A DNA stretch of 64,000 nt from Streptomyces pristinaespiralis (GCF_001278075.1 NZ_CP011340.1:2356001-2420000); one strand, 5' to 3'. Positions 19,855-29,490 are shown, numbered from the stretch's first letter. Program-made: numbers and translations. The notes: generated from the sequence alone by a model not told the origin.

Positions 19855-22692
19855 TCAGAAGTCGTCCTCCGTCCACTGGTCCAGCAGGATGTCGCCGAGG
19901 TGACCACCGGATTCGGCTGCCCCACCGCTCAGGGACTGTTCGGTCCAGATGACCTTGCCGTCCGGTGTGTAGCGGGTGCCCCAGCGTTCGGAATACCGGG
20001 CGACGAGGAACAGTCCGCGGCCGCCCTCGTCGGTGGTCCTGGCCCGGCGCAGATGCGGGGAGGTGCTGGAACCGTCGGAGACCTCGCAGATGAGGGTGCG
20101 GTCCCGCAGCAGACGGACGGTGATGGGCTCGGCGCCGTAGCGGATGGCGTTGGTGATCAGCTCGCTCAGAATGAGCTCGGTGGCGAACCCGATGTCCTCC
20201 AGACCCCAGGCCTCCAGTCGGCGGGCGCAGGCGGTACGGACCAGGGACACCGCTGCGGGATCGCGCGGCACGTCCCACACGGCTACCTGCGCGGAACCGA
20301 GTCGGCGCGTGCGGGCCACCAGCAGCGCGACGTCATCGGTCGGACGGGCGGGCAGCATCGCGTCGATCACCGCGGCGCAGGTGGCCTCCGGGGTGCGGCC
20401 GGGCCCGGTCAGAGCGCTGCGCAGGGCCTCCAGGCCGGCGTCCAGGTCCCGGGTGCGGTCCTCGACCAGCCCGTCGGTGTAGAGCACCAGTCGGGAGCCC
20501 TCGGGCAAGGTCAGTTCGGCGCTCTCGAACGGCAGGCCGGCGCCCAGGCCCAGCGGCGGAGAGATCGGCAGCCGGGGGAACTCCACCGACCCGTCGGGAC
20601 GGACCACGGCCGGACCCAGGTGGCCGGCGGTCGCAGCGACCATGCGCCCGTCGACGGGGTCATAGACGGCGTAGAGGCAAGTGGCCCCTGTGATCCCCTG
20701 CCCGTCCTCGCCTGCGGCGGACTCCTCGTCGTCGATGTGAGCCACCAGTTCGTCCAGGTGGCTCAGCAGGTCATCAGGAGGCATGTCCAGAGTGGAGAAG
20801 TTGTGCACGGCGGTGCGCAACCGGCCCATGGTGGCTGCCGCGTGCAGCCCGTGGCCGACGACGTCTCCGACCACCAGCGCCACACGGGCGCCGGACAGCG
20901 GGATGACATCGAACCAGTCGCCGCCCACGCCGGCCTGGGCCGGCAGGTAACGGAAGGCGGCCTCCAGAGCGTTCTGCTCGGGCAGTCCGCGTGGCAGGAG
21001 GCTGCGCTGCAGGGTGACGGCCATGGTGTGCTCGCGGGTGTAGCGGCGGGCGTTGTCGATGCAGACCGCCGCCCGGGCGGCCAGTTCCTCGGCGACGGAG
21101 ATGTCCTCCTCGTCGAACGGTGGTGAGCCGTCCGTGCGCCAGAAGTTCGCCGCTCCCAGGAGCACGCCCCGCGCCCGCAGCGGGACCACGACGAGCGAGT
21201 GGACGCCTTGGTCCAGGACCTGCTGGGCCCGCTCGGGGTCCTGGGCCAGCCAGCCTTCCGACGCGCTCAGATCCGGCTCCAGGACCGCCCGGCCGCTGAT
21301 CACCGCGGCGGCGACAGGGCCGGCGGGAACGAACCGGATGAGCTCACCGACAGGCTGAAGGGCATGGGCCCCCTCGAGACCGAAGGCGGCGGTCCGGCGC
21401 ATGTCGGTGTCCGCACCGGCCGGTTCCTCGCCGCGCAGCACCGGATCCAGCAGCTCCACGGTGACGACACCGGCGAATCGGGGGACGGCTGCCTCCGCGA
21501 GCTCCTCGCACGTGCGCGTCACGTCCAGCGTGGTCCCGATCCGCACCCCCGCGTCGTACAGAAGCCTCAGCCGCTCCCGTGCCACCTCCGCCCGTCCGGT
21601 CACCGCGGTCAGCTCCGTCGTGTCCCGCAGAGTCACCACCCAGCCGGCCTGCCCCCCGTACGGGGCGGTGGACCGCTTGTTCACCGCCAGCAGACGGTCG
21701 CCGGCCAGGTGCACCGCGTCCGTGACCGGCTCGCCCGACGAAAGCAGCCGCGCAGTCCGCTCATCCAGTTCCAGGTCACCCACCCGCCGCTGCTCCGCGT
21801 CCGCCGGCAGGTCCAGAAGCCGCCGCGCCTCGTCGTTGGCCAGCAGCAGACGTCCATCGGCACGGATGATCAGCACTCCTTCGCGCACCGCGTGGAACAC
21901 CGCGTCGTGGTGCTCGTACCTCCGCGTCATCTCGGCCGGGGCCAGACCGCGCGTCTGCCGGCGCAGCCGCCTGGCCACCAGCGCCGTCCCCAGTGTGGAC
22001 GCCACGAGTGCGGCCGCCCCGGTGCCGAGGATGATCGGCAACTGCTGCTCGACGAGGCTCGAAACGTTCTCGACCGTGATCCCGGCGGACACCAGGCCGA
22101 CCACCGAACCGTCGGCGTCCTTCACCGGAGCGACGGCCTGGATGGCCGTCCCGGTGCCCCCTGGCACGGGTGGCCCGCCCGCCCGCTCGACAATGGTGCG
22201 GCCTTCGAGCGACGGTTCGATGGTGCCGACGAACGGTTTCCCGATCTGTCGGGGATCGGGGTACGTGAGACGGATCCCGTCGGTGTCCAGGACAACAACG
22301 AAGTCGACACCCGACCGCTGTCTGGCTGCTTCCGCGCGTGGCTGGAGCACCGCCGTCGGGTCCTCGCTCTTCAGGGCCTCGGCCGTGCCAGGGGCATTCG
22401 CGAACGTCTCGGCCGCAGTCACCGACTGGCGCTCCGCGTTCCGCGTACTGTCGCGCGCCACCTGGACGGCCAGAGCAGTCACCGCGGCCACGACCAGCAA
22501 CAACACGATCGCGACTTGCAGTGCGAAGACCTGTCCGGCGGCGGTACGCACGTTGAGCATGAGGCGCAGCGTCGAACCGAAGCCGCCCCCCGGCCCCGTC
22601 GACGAACTCGCCGTGCGACGTCGATCGGACGGACGCCGGCCCACGAGCGGACGCTGAAGTGATTTCCGAATCCGCCGGAACTGTTCCTTCAT
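19855..22692 (-). CDS. Multidomain sensor: CitA/DcuS-like sCache-PAS, GAF, SpoIIE phosphatase and HATPase
   Basis: The 945-residue protein starts at ATG 22692. The order read from sequence is: basic N-terminus; membrane helix (about 53-78); extracellular sCache domain (80-215) with VDFVVVLDTDGIRLTYPDP and PVKDADGSVVGLVSAGI; second helix (about 217-242); PAS (255-365) with YEHHDAVFHAVREGVL; GAF (380-560); PP2C/SpoIIE phosphatase (590-790) with VGGDWFDVIPL, GDVVGHGLHAAA and YTDGLVEDR; RsbW-like ATPase (800-935) with ELITNAIRYG. The N-terminal half is that of CitA/DcuS citrate or dicarboxylate sensor kinases, with the kinase core replaced. I infer an external ligand that controls phosphorylation of an anti-anti-sigma protein. 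Confidence 0.85.
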   Translation of the reverse strand: MKEQFRRIRKSLQRPLVGRRPSDRRRTASSSTGPGGGFGSTLRLMLNVRTAAGQVFALQVAIVLLLVVAAVTALAVQVARDSTRNAERQSVTAAETFANAPGTAEALKSEDPTAVLQPRAEAARQRSGVDFVVVLDTDGIRLTYPDPRQIGKPFVGTIEPSLEGRTIVERAGGPPVPGGTGTAIQAVAPVKDADGSVVGLVSAGITVENVSSLVEQQLPIILGTGAAALVASTLGTALVARRLRRQTRGLAPAEMTRRYEHHDAVFHAVREGVLIIRADGRLLLANDEARRLLDLPADAEQRRVGDLELDERTARLLSSGEPVTDAVHLAGDRLLAVNKRSTAPYGGQAGWVVTLRDTTELTAVTGRAEVARERLRLLYDAGVRIGTTLDVTRTCEELAEAAVPRFAGVVTVELLDPVLRGEEPAGADTDMRRTAAFGLEGAHALQPVGELIRFVPAGPVAAAVISGRAVLEPDLSASEGWLAQDPERAQQVLDQGVHSLVVVPLRARGVLLGAANFWRTDGSPPFDEEDISVAEELAARAAVCIDNARRYTREHTMAVTLQRSLLPRGLPEQNALEAAFRYLPAQAGVGGDWFDVIPLSGARVALVVGDVVGHGLHAAATMGRLRTAVHNFSTLDMPPDDLLSHLDELVAHIDDEESAAGEDGQGITGATCLYAVYDPVDGRMVAATAGHLGPAVVRPDGSVEFPRLPISPPLGLGAGLPFESAELTLPEGSRLVLYTDGLVEDRTRDLDAGLEALRSALTGPGRTPEATCAAVIDAMLPARPTDDVALLVARTRRLGSAQVAVWDVPRDPAAVSLVRTACARRLEAWGLEDIGFATELILSELITNAIRYGAEPITVRLLRDRTLICEVSDGSSTSPHLRRARTTDEGGRGLFLVARYSERWGTRYTPDGKVIWTEQSLSGGAAESGGHLGDILLDQWTEDDF

Positions 22693-23060
22693 GCGCCATT
22701 CCTAACACTGCGTGCCGCCCCGAGCCGAGCTCCACCCGGTGACCCGGCGCGCGTGCTCGCCAGGGCCCTGCGGGCTGTCGCCGGCCACGTTCCGCGATCA
22801 GGTCGAGCCGGCTCCGTCGATGCGGTCACCGACCGCTGGGGCCTGTCTCTCGGATCCGGCAAAGAGACACGCTCCAGGGCACGCGCTACGTCAACCGCGG
22901 CCGGTCAGAGCTCCGTCGTCCGTGCGTCAGCAGTCACCGCGGCCGCCGCTCCCGGCGCGCAGCACCACCGAAGCACGCAGGTCAGGCAGTGTTCTCCACG
23001 TTCACGTGCCTCAGCCCCAAGAACACGGAGAACGAACGGCCACGTCCCAGAAAGCGCAGG
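22693..23060. other. Gene-free stretch
   Basis: About 370 bases between the start of the sensor phosphatase and the end of the RNA methyltransferase gene. I find no convincing hairpin, repeat or coding region; it should contain the sensor gene promoter. Confidence 0.55.
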
Positions 23061-24389
23061 TCAGACGCCCTTTGCGGCAGGCTCCAGAATCGCGACGCAC
23101 TCCACGTGGTGCGTCATCGGGAACAGGTCGAACGCCCGCAGCGTCCGCGGCTTGTAGCCCGCCTCCGCGAAGTACGCCAGGTCGCGCGCCAGCGCCGCCG
23201 GGTCGCAGGCCACGTAGGCGATGCGGCGGGCGCCGAGGCCGGCGAGGTGGCGGACCGTCTGCTTGCCGGCGCCCGCGCGGGGCGGGTCGAGGACGATGAG
23301 GTCGACGCTGTCGATGCCCGTACGCGGGAGGACGGCCTCGACCTTGCCGTGCTCGACCCGCACGCGGTCGAACTGCTGGAGGTTGTGGCGGGCGTCCTCC
23401 ACCGCGCGCTTGCTGGTCTCGATCCCGAGCACCGCGCCCTTGTCGCCCACCCGGTCGGCGAGCGCGCCCGCGAAGAGGCCGACGCCGCAGTAGAGGTCGA
23501 GGGCCATGTCGCCCTTGCGGGGCAGCAGTCCCTGCATCACGGCACGCATCAGGGTGTCGGCGGCCTGCGGGTGGACCTGCCAGAAGCCGCCGTTGCCCAC
23601 CCGGTGGGTGCGCTCGTCGGCGCGCTCGCGCACGAAGGCGCGGCCGTGGACCCGGTGCACCCCGCCGTCCTTCTCGTCGACGCGCAGCACGGACACGGGC
23701 TTGTCGAGTTCGACGAGCGGCAGCCGCGCGCCGGGGCGCGGGGTGAGGATGACCTGGCGGTCGCCGGAGCCGGAGGCGGCGATGGCCTCGACGGTCGCCA
23801 TGCCCTCCCAGAGGCGCTCCTCGATGCCGAGCTCGCTCACGCCCTTCGCGGCGATCATGCAGTGCTCGATCGGCTCGACCTCGTGCGAGCGGTGACGGCG
23901 CAGGCCGACGTGGCCGGCGTCGTCGATGGCGTACTGGACGCGGGTGCGCCACTGCGGGACCTGGCCGGGCGGCAGCTTGTCGCCCTCGGCCGGCATGACG
24001 GTGCCGTCCCAGCCGGCCTCTTCGGGGGTCAGGCCCGCGAGGCGCTGGAGCTGCTCGGCGATCACCTCGCCCTTGAGGCGGCGCTGGGCACCCGGCTTGG
24101 CGTGCTGCCAGTCGCAGCCGCCGCACTTGCCCGGACCGGCGTACGGGCAGGGTGCCTCGACCCGGTCCTTGGAGGGCTCGAGCACGCGCACCGCGTCGGC
24201 GCGCAGGAAGCGGGAGCCCTCCTCGCCCTCGGTGACGCGGGCGACGACCTTCTCGCCGGGGAGCGTGTGCCGTACGAAGAGCACCCGCCCTTCCTCGGTG
24301 CGGGCGATGCAGTGGCCGCCGTGCGCGACCGGGCCGACCTCGACCTCGTACTCCTGCCCGACCAGCGACGACTCGGGTGCGTTCTGCAT
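23061..24389 (-). CDS. Class I SAM-dependent RNA 5-methyluridine methyltransferase (TrmA/RumA family)
   Basis: ATG 24389 is used, with GGAG about 10 bases upstream. The 442-residue protein has an N-terminal TRAM-like domain (EYEVEVGPVAHGGHCIAR), a cysteine group CPYAGPGKCGGC that fits the [4Fe-4S] ligands of RumA, a SAM site LDLYCGVGLFAGAL, and the catalytic region IAYVACDPAALARDL with the nucleophilic Cys. The C-terminal HHVECVAILEP supplies the general base Glu. It should methylate a uridine in tRNA or 23S rRNA; which one cannot be told. Monocistronic. Confidence 0.88.
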   Translation of the reverse strand: MQNAPESSLVGQEYEVEVGPVAHGGHCIARTEEGRVLFVRHTLPGEKVVARVTEGEEGSRFLRADAVRVLEPSKDRVEAPCPYAGPGKCGGCDWQHAKPGAQRRLKGEVIAEQLQRLAGLTPEEAGWDGTVMPAEGDKLPPGQVPQWRTRVQYAIDDAGHVGLRRHRSHEVEPIEHCMIAAKGVSELGIEERLWEGMATVEAIAASGSGDRQVILTPRPGARLPLVELDKPVSVLRVDEKDGGVHRVHGRAFVRERADERTHRVGNGGFWQVHPQAADTLMRAVMQGLLPRKGDMALDLYCGVGLFAGALADRVGDKGAVLGIETSKRAVEDARHNLQQFDRVRVEHGKVEAVLPRTGIDSVDLIVLDPPRAGAGKQTVRHLAGLGARRIAYVACDPAALARDLAYFAEAGYKPRTLRAFDLFPMTHHVECVAILEPAAKGV

Positions 24390-24676
24390 GGTGGGGTGAC
24401 TCCAGAGATCAAAGGGGGTGCCGGGCGACAGCCGACGAGACAACGACCGACCAGTCTACGTCGGCCGAGCGGTACCTCCGACCGACCGCCGACGCGCTCC
24501 GGCCGACCGCGAGACCCCCGACCGACCGCAAGGCCACCCGCCCCTCGCCACCGCGCTCGGCTTCAGCCTCGCCGCCCACGCCCTCCGGCCACGAGGCACG
24601 CCGTACGCCGCCGGACCGCCGCCCACGACAGCAACCCGCAATCACCACCTGCAAGCACCACTCGCGAGCGCCACTC

Positions 24677-26725
24677 TCACGCCTTGCCCGTCGGCTCCTT
24701 CGGCCGCCGGTCCACCGGACCGCGCCGCACCGAACCCGGGGCGTTCCATTCCTGGCGCTTCTTGGCCCGCTGCTTCGCCGCCTCGGACGACGCCAGCTGG
24801 TACGGCACCGACGTCACCATCACGCCGGGCGTGAACAGCAGTCGGCCCTTGAGCCGCAACGCGCTCTGGTTGTGCAGCACGTGCTCGTACCAGTGGCCCA
24901 CCACGTACTCCGGGATGACCACGCTCACCACGTCGCGCGGGCTCTCGCGGCGCAGGCCCTTCACGTACTCGATGATGGGCCGGGTGATCTCGCGGTACGG
25001 CGAGTCCAGGATCTTCAGCGGCACGTTGATCCCGCGCCGCCCCCACTCGGCCTGCAGCGCCTTGGTCTCCGCCGGGTCGACGCTGATGCTGACCGCCTCG
25101 AGCCGGTCGAAACGCATGGCCTTCGCATAGGCGAGGGCGCGCAGGGTGGGCCGGTGCACCTTCGAGACGAGCACGATCGCATGGACACGGGACGGCCGCA
25201 CACTGTCGTCGCCCGGCTCCTCCGGCGCCGCGATCTCCTCGGCGACCCGGTCGTAGTGCTTACGGATCGCGCTCATCGTGCCGTAGAAGATCACCATGCC
25301 GAGCAGGGCCACCCAGGCCCCGTGGGTGAACTTGGTGGCGAGCACGACGACGAGCACCAGGCCCGTGAAGAAGGCGCCGAAGGTGTTGATGGCCCGCGAA
25401 CGGATCATGTGGCGGCGCTTGGCCTTGTCCCGCTCCGTCCTCAGGTGCCGGTTCCAGTGCCGGACCATGCCCGTCTGGCTGAGGGTGAAGGAGACGAACA
25501 CGCCGACGATGTACAGCTGGATCAGCTTGGTCGAGTCGGCTCCGTACAGCCAGACCAGCAGGATCGCCGCGCCCGCCAGCAGCACGATGCCGTTGGAGAA
25601 GGCGAGGCGGTCACCGCGGGTGTGCAGCTGCCGCGGCAGGTAGCGGTCCTGCGCGAGGATCGAGCCGAGCAGCGGGAAACCGTTGTACGCGGTGTTCGCC
25701 GCGAGGAACAGCACCAGCGCGGTCGCGGCGGCCAACAGGACGAAGAAGAACGTGCCGTCGCCGAAGACGGCGGCCGCGACCTGCGAGATCACCGGATGCT
25801 GGACGTAGTCGTTGCCGACCGGGACGCCGTTCGCGATCAGGTCCTTCGCCGGGAACTCCGCCATCTTGACGTCGGTGGCCATGGCCAGGCCGATGATGCC
25901 GCAGAACATGGTGACGGCCAGGGCGCCCATCAGCAGCAGCGTCGTCGCGGCGTTCCGGCTCTTCGGCTTGCGGAAGGCGGGGACGCCGTTGCTGATGGCC
26001 TCGACGCCGGTCAGGGCGGCGCAGCCGGAGGAGAACGCGCGCAGCAGCAGGAAGAGCAGCGCGAAGCCGGCGAGGCCCCCGTGCTCCGGCTTGATCTCGT
26101 AGTCGGCGGTCGGCGCGCGCATGGATTCGTCGAGGACGATCCCCTTGAAGGCACCCCAGGCGATCATGATGAACACGCCGGCGACGAATACATATGTCGG
26201 AATGGCGAAGAGCTTGCCCGATTCCTTCACGCCGCGGAGGTTCATCAGCGTGAGCAGAACGATTATCCCGATGGCGCAGAACACCTTGTGCTCGACGACG
26301 AACGGGATCGCGGAGCCCAGGTTCTCCACTCCGGAGGAGATGGAGACGGCGACCGTGAGGACGTAGTCGACGAGCAGGGCGCTGGCCACGGTGAGGCCGG
26401 CCTTCGGTCCGAGGTTGGTATTGGCCACCTCGTAGTCGCCGCCGCCGCTGGGGTACGCGTGCACGTTCTGCCGGTAGGAGGCGACGACCGTGAACATCAG
26501 GACCACGACGGCGGCCGCGATCCATGGGCTGAAGTGGTACGCCGACACACCGGCGACGGAAAGGACCAGCAGGACTTCGCCCGGCGCGTATGCCACGGAG
26601 GACAGCGGGTCGGAGGCGAAGACGGGGAGGGCGATGCGTTTCGGGAGAAGCGTCTCCCCCAGCTTTTCACTGCGCAGCGCCCGGCCGATCAGGATCCGTT
26701 TGGGAACGTCGGTCAGTTTGGACAC
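24677..26725 (-). CDS. KimA-like APC superfamily potassium transporter
   Basis: The 682-residue protein starts at GTG 26725. Its first part matches the B. subtilis KimA (YdaO) pattern: RILIGRALRSEKLGE, VFASDPLSSVAYAPGE, YRQNVHAYPSGGGDYEVA and LLVDYVLTVAVSISSG, spread over about 12 membrane helices. The soluble C-terminal part (about 500-682) resembles the KimA cytoplasmic domain. KimA is a high-affinity, proton-coupled K+ importer that is inhibited by c-di-AMP. The gene is divergent from ceoB and ceoC across 186 bases, which supports a K+ role; many database entries would just say amino acid permease. c-di-AMP binding here is inferred. Confidence 0.8.
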   Translation of the reverse strand: MSKLTDVPKRILIGRALRSEKLGETLLPKRIALPVFASDPLSSVAYAPGEVLLVLSVAGVSAYHFSPWIAAAVVVLMFTVVASYRQNVHAYPSGGGDYEVANTNLGPKAGLTVASALLVDYVLTVAVSISSGVENLGSAIPFVVEHKVFCAIGIIVLLTLMNLRGVKESGKLFAIPTYVFVAGVFIMIAWGAFKGIVLDESMRAPTADYEIKPEHGGLAGFALLFLLLRAFSSGCAALTGVEAISNGVPAFRKPKSRNAATTLLLMGALAVTMFCGIIGLAMATDVKMAEFPAKDLIANGVPVGNDYVQHPVISQVAAAVFGDGTFFFVLLAAATALVLFLAANTAYNGFPLLGSILAQDRYLPRQLHTRGDRLAFSNGIVLLAGAAILLVWLYGADSTKLIQLYIVGVFVSFTLSQTGMVRHWNRHLRTERDKAKRRHMIRSRAINTFGAFFTGLVLVVVLATKFTHGAWVALLGMVIFYGTMSAIRKHYDRVAEEIAAPEEPGDDSVRPSRVHAIVLVSKVHRPTLRALAYAKAMRFDRLEAVSISVDPAETKALQAEWGRRGINVPLKILDSPYREITRPIIEYVKGLRRESPRDVVSVVIPEYVVGHWYEHVLHNQSALRLKGRLLFTPGVMVTSVPYQLASSEAAKQRAKKRQEWNAPGSVRRGPVDRRPKEPTGKA

Positions 26726-26865
26726 GCTGAGGATCGTAAGCGCTGCATATGAGCCAAGCCCAACCAGAGGGGCACGACCTGCGGGATCTTAACGCTTCCC
26801 ATTCACCCGGCCGCCTCGGCGGACCGTGGGTGCCCGGTCCGGGCCGCGGTCTGAGACCCTGTATT

Positions 26866-26877
26866 GCCTTGCAAGGC
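26866..26877. promoter_or_regulatory. Perfect 12-base palindrome upstream of ceoB
   Basis: GCCTTGCAAGGC lies 34 bases before the ceoB start, in the 186-base region shared with the divergent KimA-like gene. The position suits an operator controlling one or both K+ genes. No ydaO-type riboswitch is present here. Confidence 0.45.
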
Positions 26878-26911
26878 TTGTAACGCAACTGATTGAGCCG
26901 GAAGGACGGTC

Positions 26912-27580
26912 GTGCACATCGTCATCATGGGATGCGGGCGAGTGGGAGCCGCTCTCGCGCAGACCCTGGAGCAGCAGGGGCACACGGTCGCCGTCGTCGA
27001 CCGGGACCCCACCGCCTTCCGCCGTCTGGGATCCGGGTTCGGCGGCCGCCGTGTCACCGGGGTCGGCTTCGACCAGGACACCCTGCGCGAGGCGGGCATC
27101 GAGGACGCCGGTGCGTTCGCCGCCGTCAGCAGCGGCGACAACTCCAACATCATCGCGGCGCGGGTGGCGCGCGAGATGTTCGGCATCGAGAACGTCGCCG
27201 CCCGTATCTACGACCCCCGGCGCGCCGAGGTCTACCAGCGACTCGGCATCCCCACCGTCGCCACCGTCCGCTGGACGGCCGACCAGATGCTGCGCCGGCT
27301 GCTGCCGTCCGGCGCGGAGCCGCTGTGGACGGACCCGAGCGGCGGCGTCCAGCTGGCCGAGGTCTACACGTCTCCGGCGTGGATCGGCCACAAGGTCAGC
27401 CGTCTCCAGGAGGAGACGGGCGTAAGGGTGGCGTTCCTGACCCGGCTGGGAGAGGCGATCCTGCCGACCTCGCAGACCGTGCTCCAAGAGGGTGATCTTG
27501 TGCATGTGATGATGCGCACGGACGAGATCGCGAAGGTCGAGGAGGCCTTCACGGAAGGTCCTGAGGAGGGCGGTCACTGA
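26912..27580 (+). CDS. ceoB: TrkA-family potassium channel/transporter regulatory subunit, first copy
   Basis: The 222-residue protein starts at GTG 26912 after GGAAGGA. It has an NAD-binding RCK_N domain (IVIMGCGRVGAALAQ, then VAVVDRD) and an RCK_C domain (from about 140). Proteins of this kind bind NAD(H) and nucleotides in the cytoplasm and gate K+ transport. The stop overlaps the next ATG (TGATG), so the two TrkA-like proteins are coupled. In mycobacteria and Streptomyces such pairs are named CeoB/CeoC. The divergent KimA-like gene is the nearest transport partner. Confidence 0.85.
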   Translation: MHIVIMGCGRVGAALAQTLEQQGHTVAVVDRDPTAFRRLGSGFGGRRVTGVGFDQDTLREAGIEDAGAFAAVSSGDNSNIIAARVAREMFGIENVAARIYDPRRAEVYQRLGIPTVATVRWTADQMLRRLLPSGAEPLWTDPSGGVQLAEVYTSPAWIGHKVSRLQEETGVRVAFLTRLGEAILPTSQTVLQEGDLVHVMMRTDEIAKVEEAFTEGPEEGGH

Positions 27581-28257
27581 TGCGTGTCGCAATCGCGGGC
27601 GCCGGTGCGGTGGGCCGTTCCATCGCGGGCGAACTTCTGGAGAACGGGCACGAGGTCCTCCTCGTCGACAAGGCACCGACCGCGATCTCGGTGGAGCGCG
27701 TGCCGCAGGCCGAGTGGCTGCTGGCCGACGCCTGCGAGATCACGTCGCTGGACGAGGCGGCGCTCCAGCGCTGCAACGTGGTGATCGCGGCGACCGGGGA
27801 CGACAAGGTCAACCTCGTCGTGTCCCTGCTCGCGAAGACCGAGTACGGGGTGCCCCGCGTGGTGGCGCGGGTCAACAACCCGAAGAACGAGTGGCTCTTC
27901 AACGAGTCCTGGGGCGTCGATGTCGCCGTGTCCACGCCGCGCCTGATGTCGGCGCTCGTGGAGGAGGCGGTGAGCGTCGGCGACCTGGTGCGTCTGCTGC
28001 GCTTCAGCCACGGCGACGCGAACCTGGTCGAGCTGACGCTGCCGCCGGAGTCGGCGCTGGCGGGGACGCAGGTGGGAGACGTGGCGTGGCCGGAGGACAC
28101 CTCGCTCGTCACGATCATCCGTGGTTCGCGGGTGCTGACGCCGAGCCCCGAGGAGACGCTCGAGGCGGGCGACGAGCTGCTGTTCGTGGCGGCGCAGGCC
28201 CGCGAGGAACAGCTGGAGGACCTGCTGTCGGTCCGCCGCGAAGGCCCGCTCGACTGA
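27580..28257 (+). CDS. ceoC: TrkA-family potassium regulatory subunit, second copy
   Basis: The 225-residue protein starts at ATG 27580, overlapping the ceoB stop by one base. RCK_N begins VAIAGAGAVGRSIAGELLENG and contains VLLVDK; RCK_C spans about 135-215 and ends in a helical Glu/Arg-rich tail. It is diverged from CeoB, which suggests a heteromeric ring. It is convergent with the DUF3159 gene; a short GC-rich palindrome (about 28277-28289) lies between. Confidence 0.85.
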   Translation: MRVAIAGAGAVGRSIAGELLENGHEVLLVDKAPTAISVERVPQAEWLLADACEITSLDEAALQRCNVVIAATGDDKVNLVVSLLAKTEYGVPRVVARVNNPKNEWLFNESWGVDVAVSTPRLMSALVEEAVSVGDLVRLLRFSHGDANLVELTLPPESALAGTQVGDVAWPEDTSLVTIIRGSRVLTPSPEETLEAGDELLFVAAQAREEQLEDLLSVRREGPLD

Positions 28258-28323
28258 CCGCTCTTCCTGTGTGACACGCCCCGGGGGCGCGTTCACGGCG
28301 TGGCCGCGCGGGCGGCGGGCGGT

Positions 28324-29061
28324 CTACGCCTCGCGCTCCGCCGCCTGCTTGCGGGCCTCCTCGGCCCGTTCCTCCGCCTCCATCTCGGCGAAGACGTCGA
28401 TCGGCGGCGGGGCCTTCGCCAGGAAGACCCAGGTGAGGTAGACCGCCAGGAGGAACGGCGGGATCTTCAGCGCGACCAGGACCCAGCCGAGCTGTGTCGT
28501 GTCGGCCCACCAGTACAGCGGGAAGAGGATCGCGCACTTGGCGAGGAGGATCAGACCCCACGCCCAGCTGGCCTTGGCGTACGCCTTCTTACGGCCGGGG
28601 TTGCGGGTGCGCCAGGAGAGGTTCTCCTTGAAGACCGGCCCGAGCATCAGGCCGATCAGCGGCACGCCGGCCAGCGTGGTCACGATGTAGGCCAGTGCCA
28701 GGCCGAGCGTGTAGAGCATGCCCGGCAGGTAGAAGTCCTTCGCGTTGCCGGTCATCATCGCGAACACGACACCGAAGGCCACGCCGAAGACGCCGCTGAA
28801 GGCGTGCTTGACGGTGTCCTTGCGGACCAGCCGGACGGCGACGAGCACCAGGGCGACGGCGAGGGCCGCGATCGCCGAGAGGTGCAGATCCTTGTTGATC
28901 GTGTAGATCGAGACGAAGAGCAGGCCCGGCAGGACCGTCTCCACCATGCCGCGCACGCCGCCGAAGGCCTCGAACAGCGCGGCCTCCGTCACGGTCTTCA
29001 CATCCGCGTCGGTGTCCTGCTGGTCGTGGGTCGTAGGGGTCGGCTTGTCGACAGACGCCAC
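28324..29061 (-). CDS. DUF3159 family membrane protein
   Basis: The 245-residue protein begins with a 25-residue polar stretch, then LFEAFGGVRGMVETVLPGLL and five or six hydrophobic segments (about 45-225), and ends in a charged Glu/Ala-rich helix. This is the DUF3159 pattern, common in actinobacteria and of unknown function. The start lies 4 bases after the stop of the OB-fold gene, so the two are co-transcribed. The same pair is found near ceoBC in other actinobacteria as I recall, hinting at a membrane ion-transport link, but this is inference. Confidence 0.8.
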   Translation of the reverse strand: MASVDKPTPTTHDQQDTDADVKTVTEAALFEAFGGVRGMVETVLPGLLFVSIYTINKDLHLSAIAALAVALVLVAVRLVRKDTVKHAFSGVFGVAFGVVFAMMTGNAKDFYLPGMLYTLGLALAYIVTTLAGVPLIGLMLGPVFKENLSWRTRNPGRKKAYAKASWAWGLILLAKCAILFPLYWWADTTQLGWVLVALKIPPFLLAVYLTWVFLAKAPPPIDVFAEMEAEERAEEARKQAAEREA

Positions 29062-29064
29062 CGG

Positions 29065-29490
29065 CTACTCCTGTCCGAGTGGTCGGAGTTCGTATTTGGG
29101 ATTGAACAGCACCCGGCGGCCCTGGCTCATGGAGACCCGGCCGGAGGCGATCAGTCTGCGGCCCGGCTCTATGCCGACGATGGATCGCCGGCCGAGCCAG
29201 ACCACGTCCAGCGGGGCCGTGCCGTCGAAGAGCTCCGCCTCCAGCGCGGGCACGCCGGCCACCGGACGCAGGGTGACCGTGCGCAACGTACCAGCGACCC
29301 TGACGATCTGACGGTCGCCGCAGTCGCAGATGCGGGTACACCCCGATGCCTGTGCGTCCTCCTGGAGCTCCTCGGACTCGAGGTCCTGCTGGGAGCTGGA
29401 GAGCCGGCCGAGCATGCGCCGGAAGCGGCCGGCCGGCCTGGCCGCCGTCTCGTCCTTCGCCGCCTTGGCGGAACGGGGTACAGCACTCAT
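29065..29490 (-). CDS. OB-fold nucleic-acid-binding domain protein
   Basis: The 141-residue protein has a basic N-terminus followed by an OB-fold-like run of strands (about 55-130): RQIVRVAGTLRTVTLRP, LEAELFDGTAPLDVVWLGRR and GRRLIASGRVS. Two cysteines (TRICDCGD) precede the fold. This small OB protein is conserved next to the DUF3159 gene. Its ligand is unknown; RNA, DNA or a non-nucleic role are all possible. Confidence 0.72.
   Translation of the reverse strand: MSAVPRSAKAAKDETAARPAGRFRRMLGRLSSSQQDLESEELQEDAQASGCTRICDCGDRQIVRVAGTLRTVTLRPVAGVPALEAELFDGTAPLDVVWLGRRSIVGIEPGRRLIASGRVSMSQGRRVLFNPKYELRPLGQE

Noticed and set aside
19645..21126. A long plus-strand frame overlapping the sensor phosphatase gene
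   Set aside because: Low-complexity translation, no motifs, fully antisense to a multi-domain protein.
26726..26911. A ydaO riboswitch upstream of the KimA-like gene
   Set aside because: I looked for the conserved elements seen at 63270-63410 and found none in this 186-base region.
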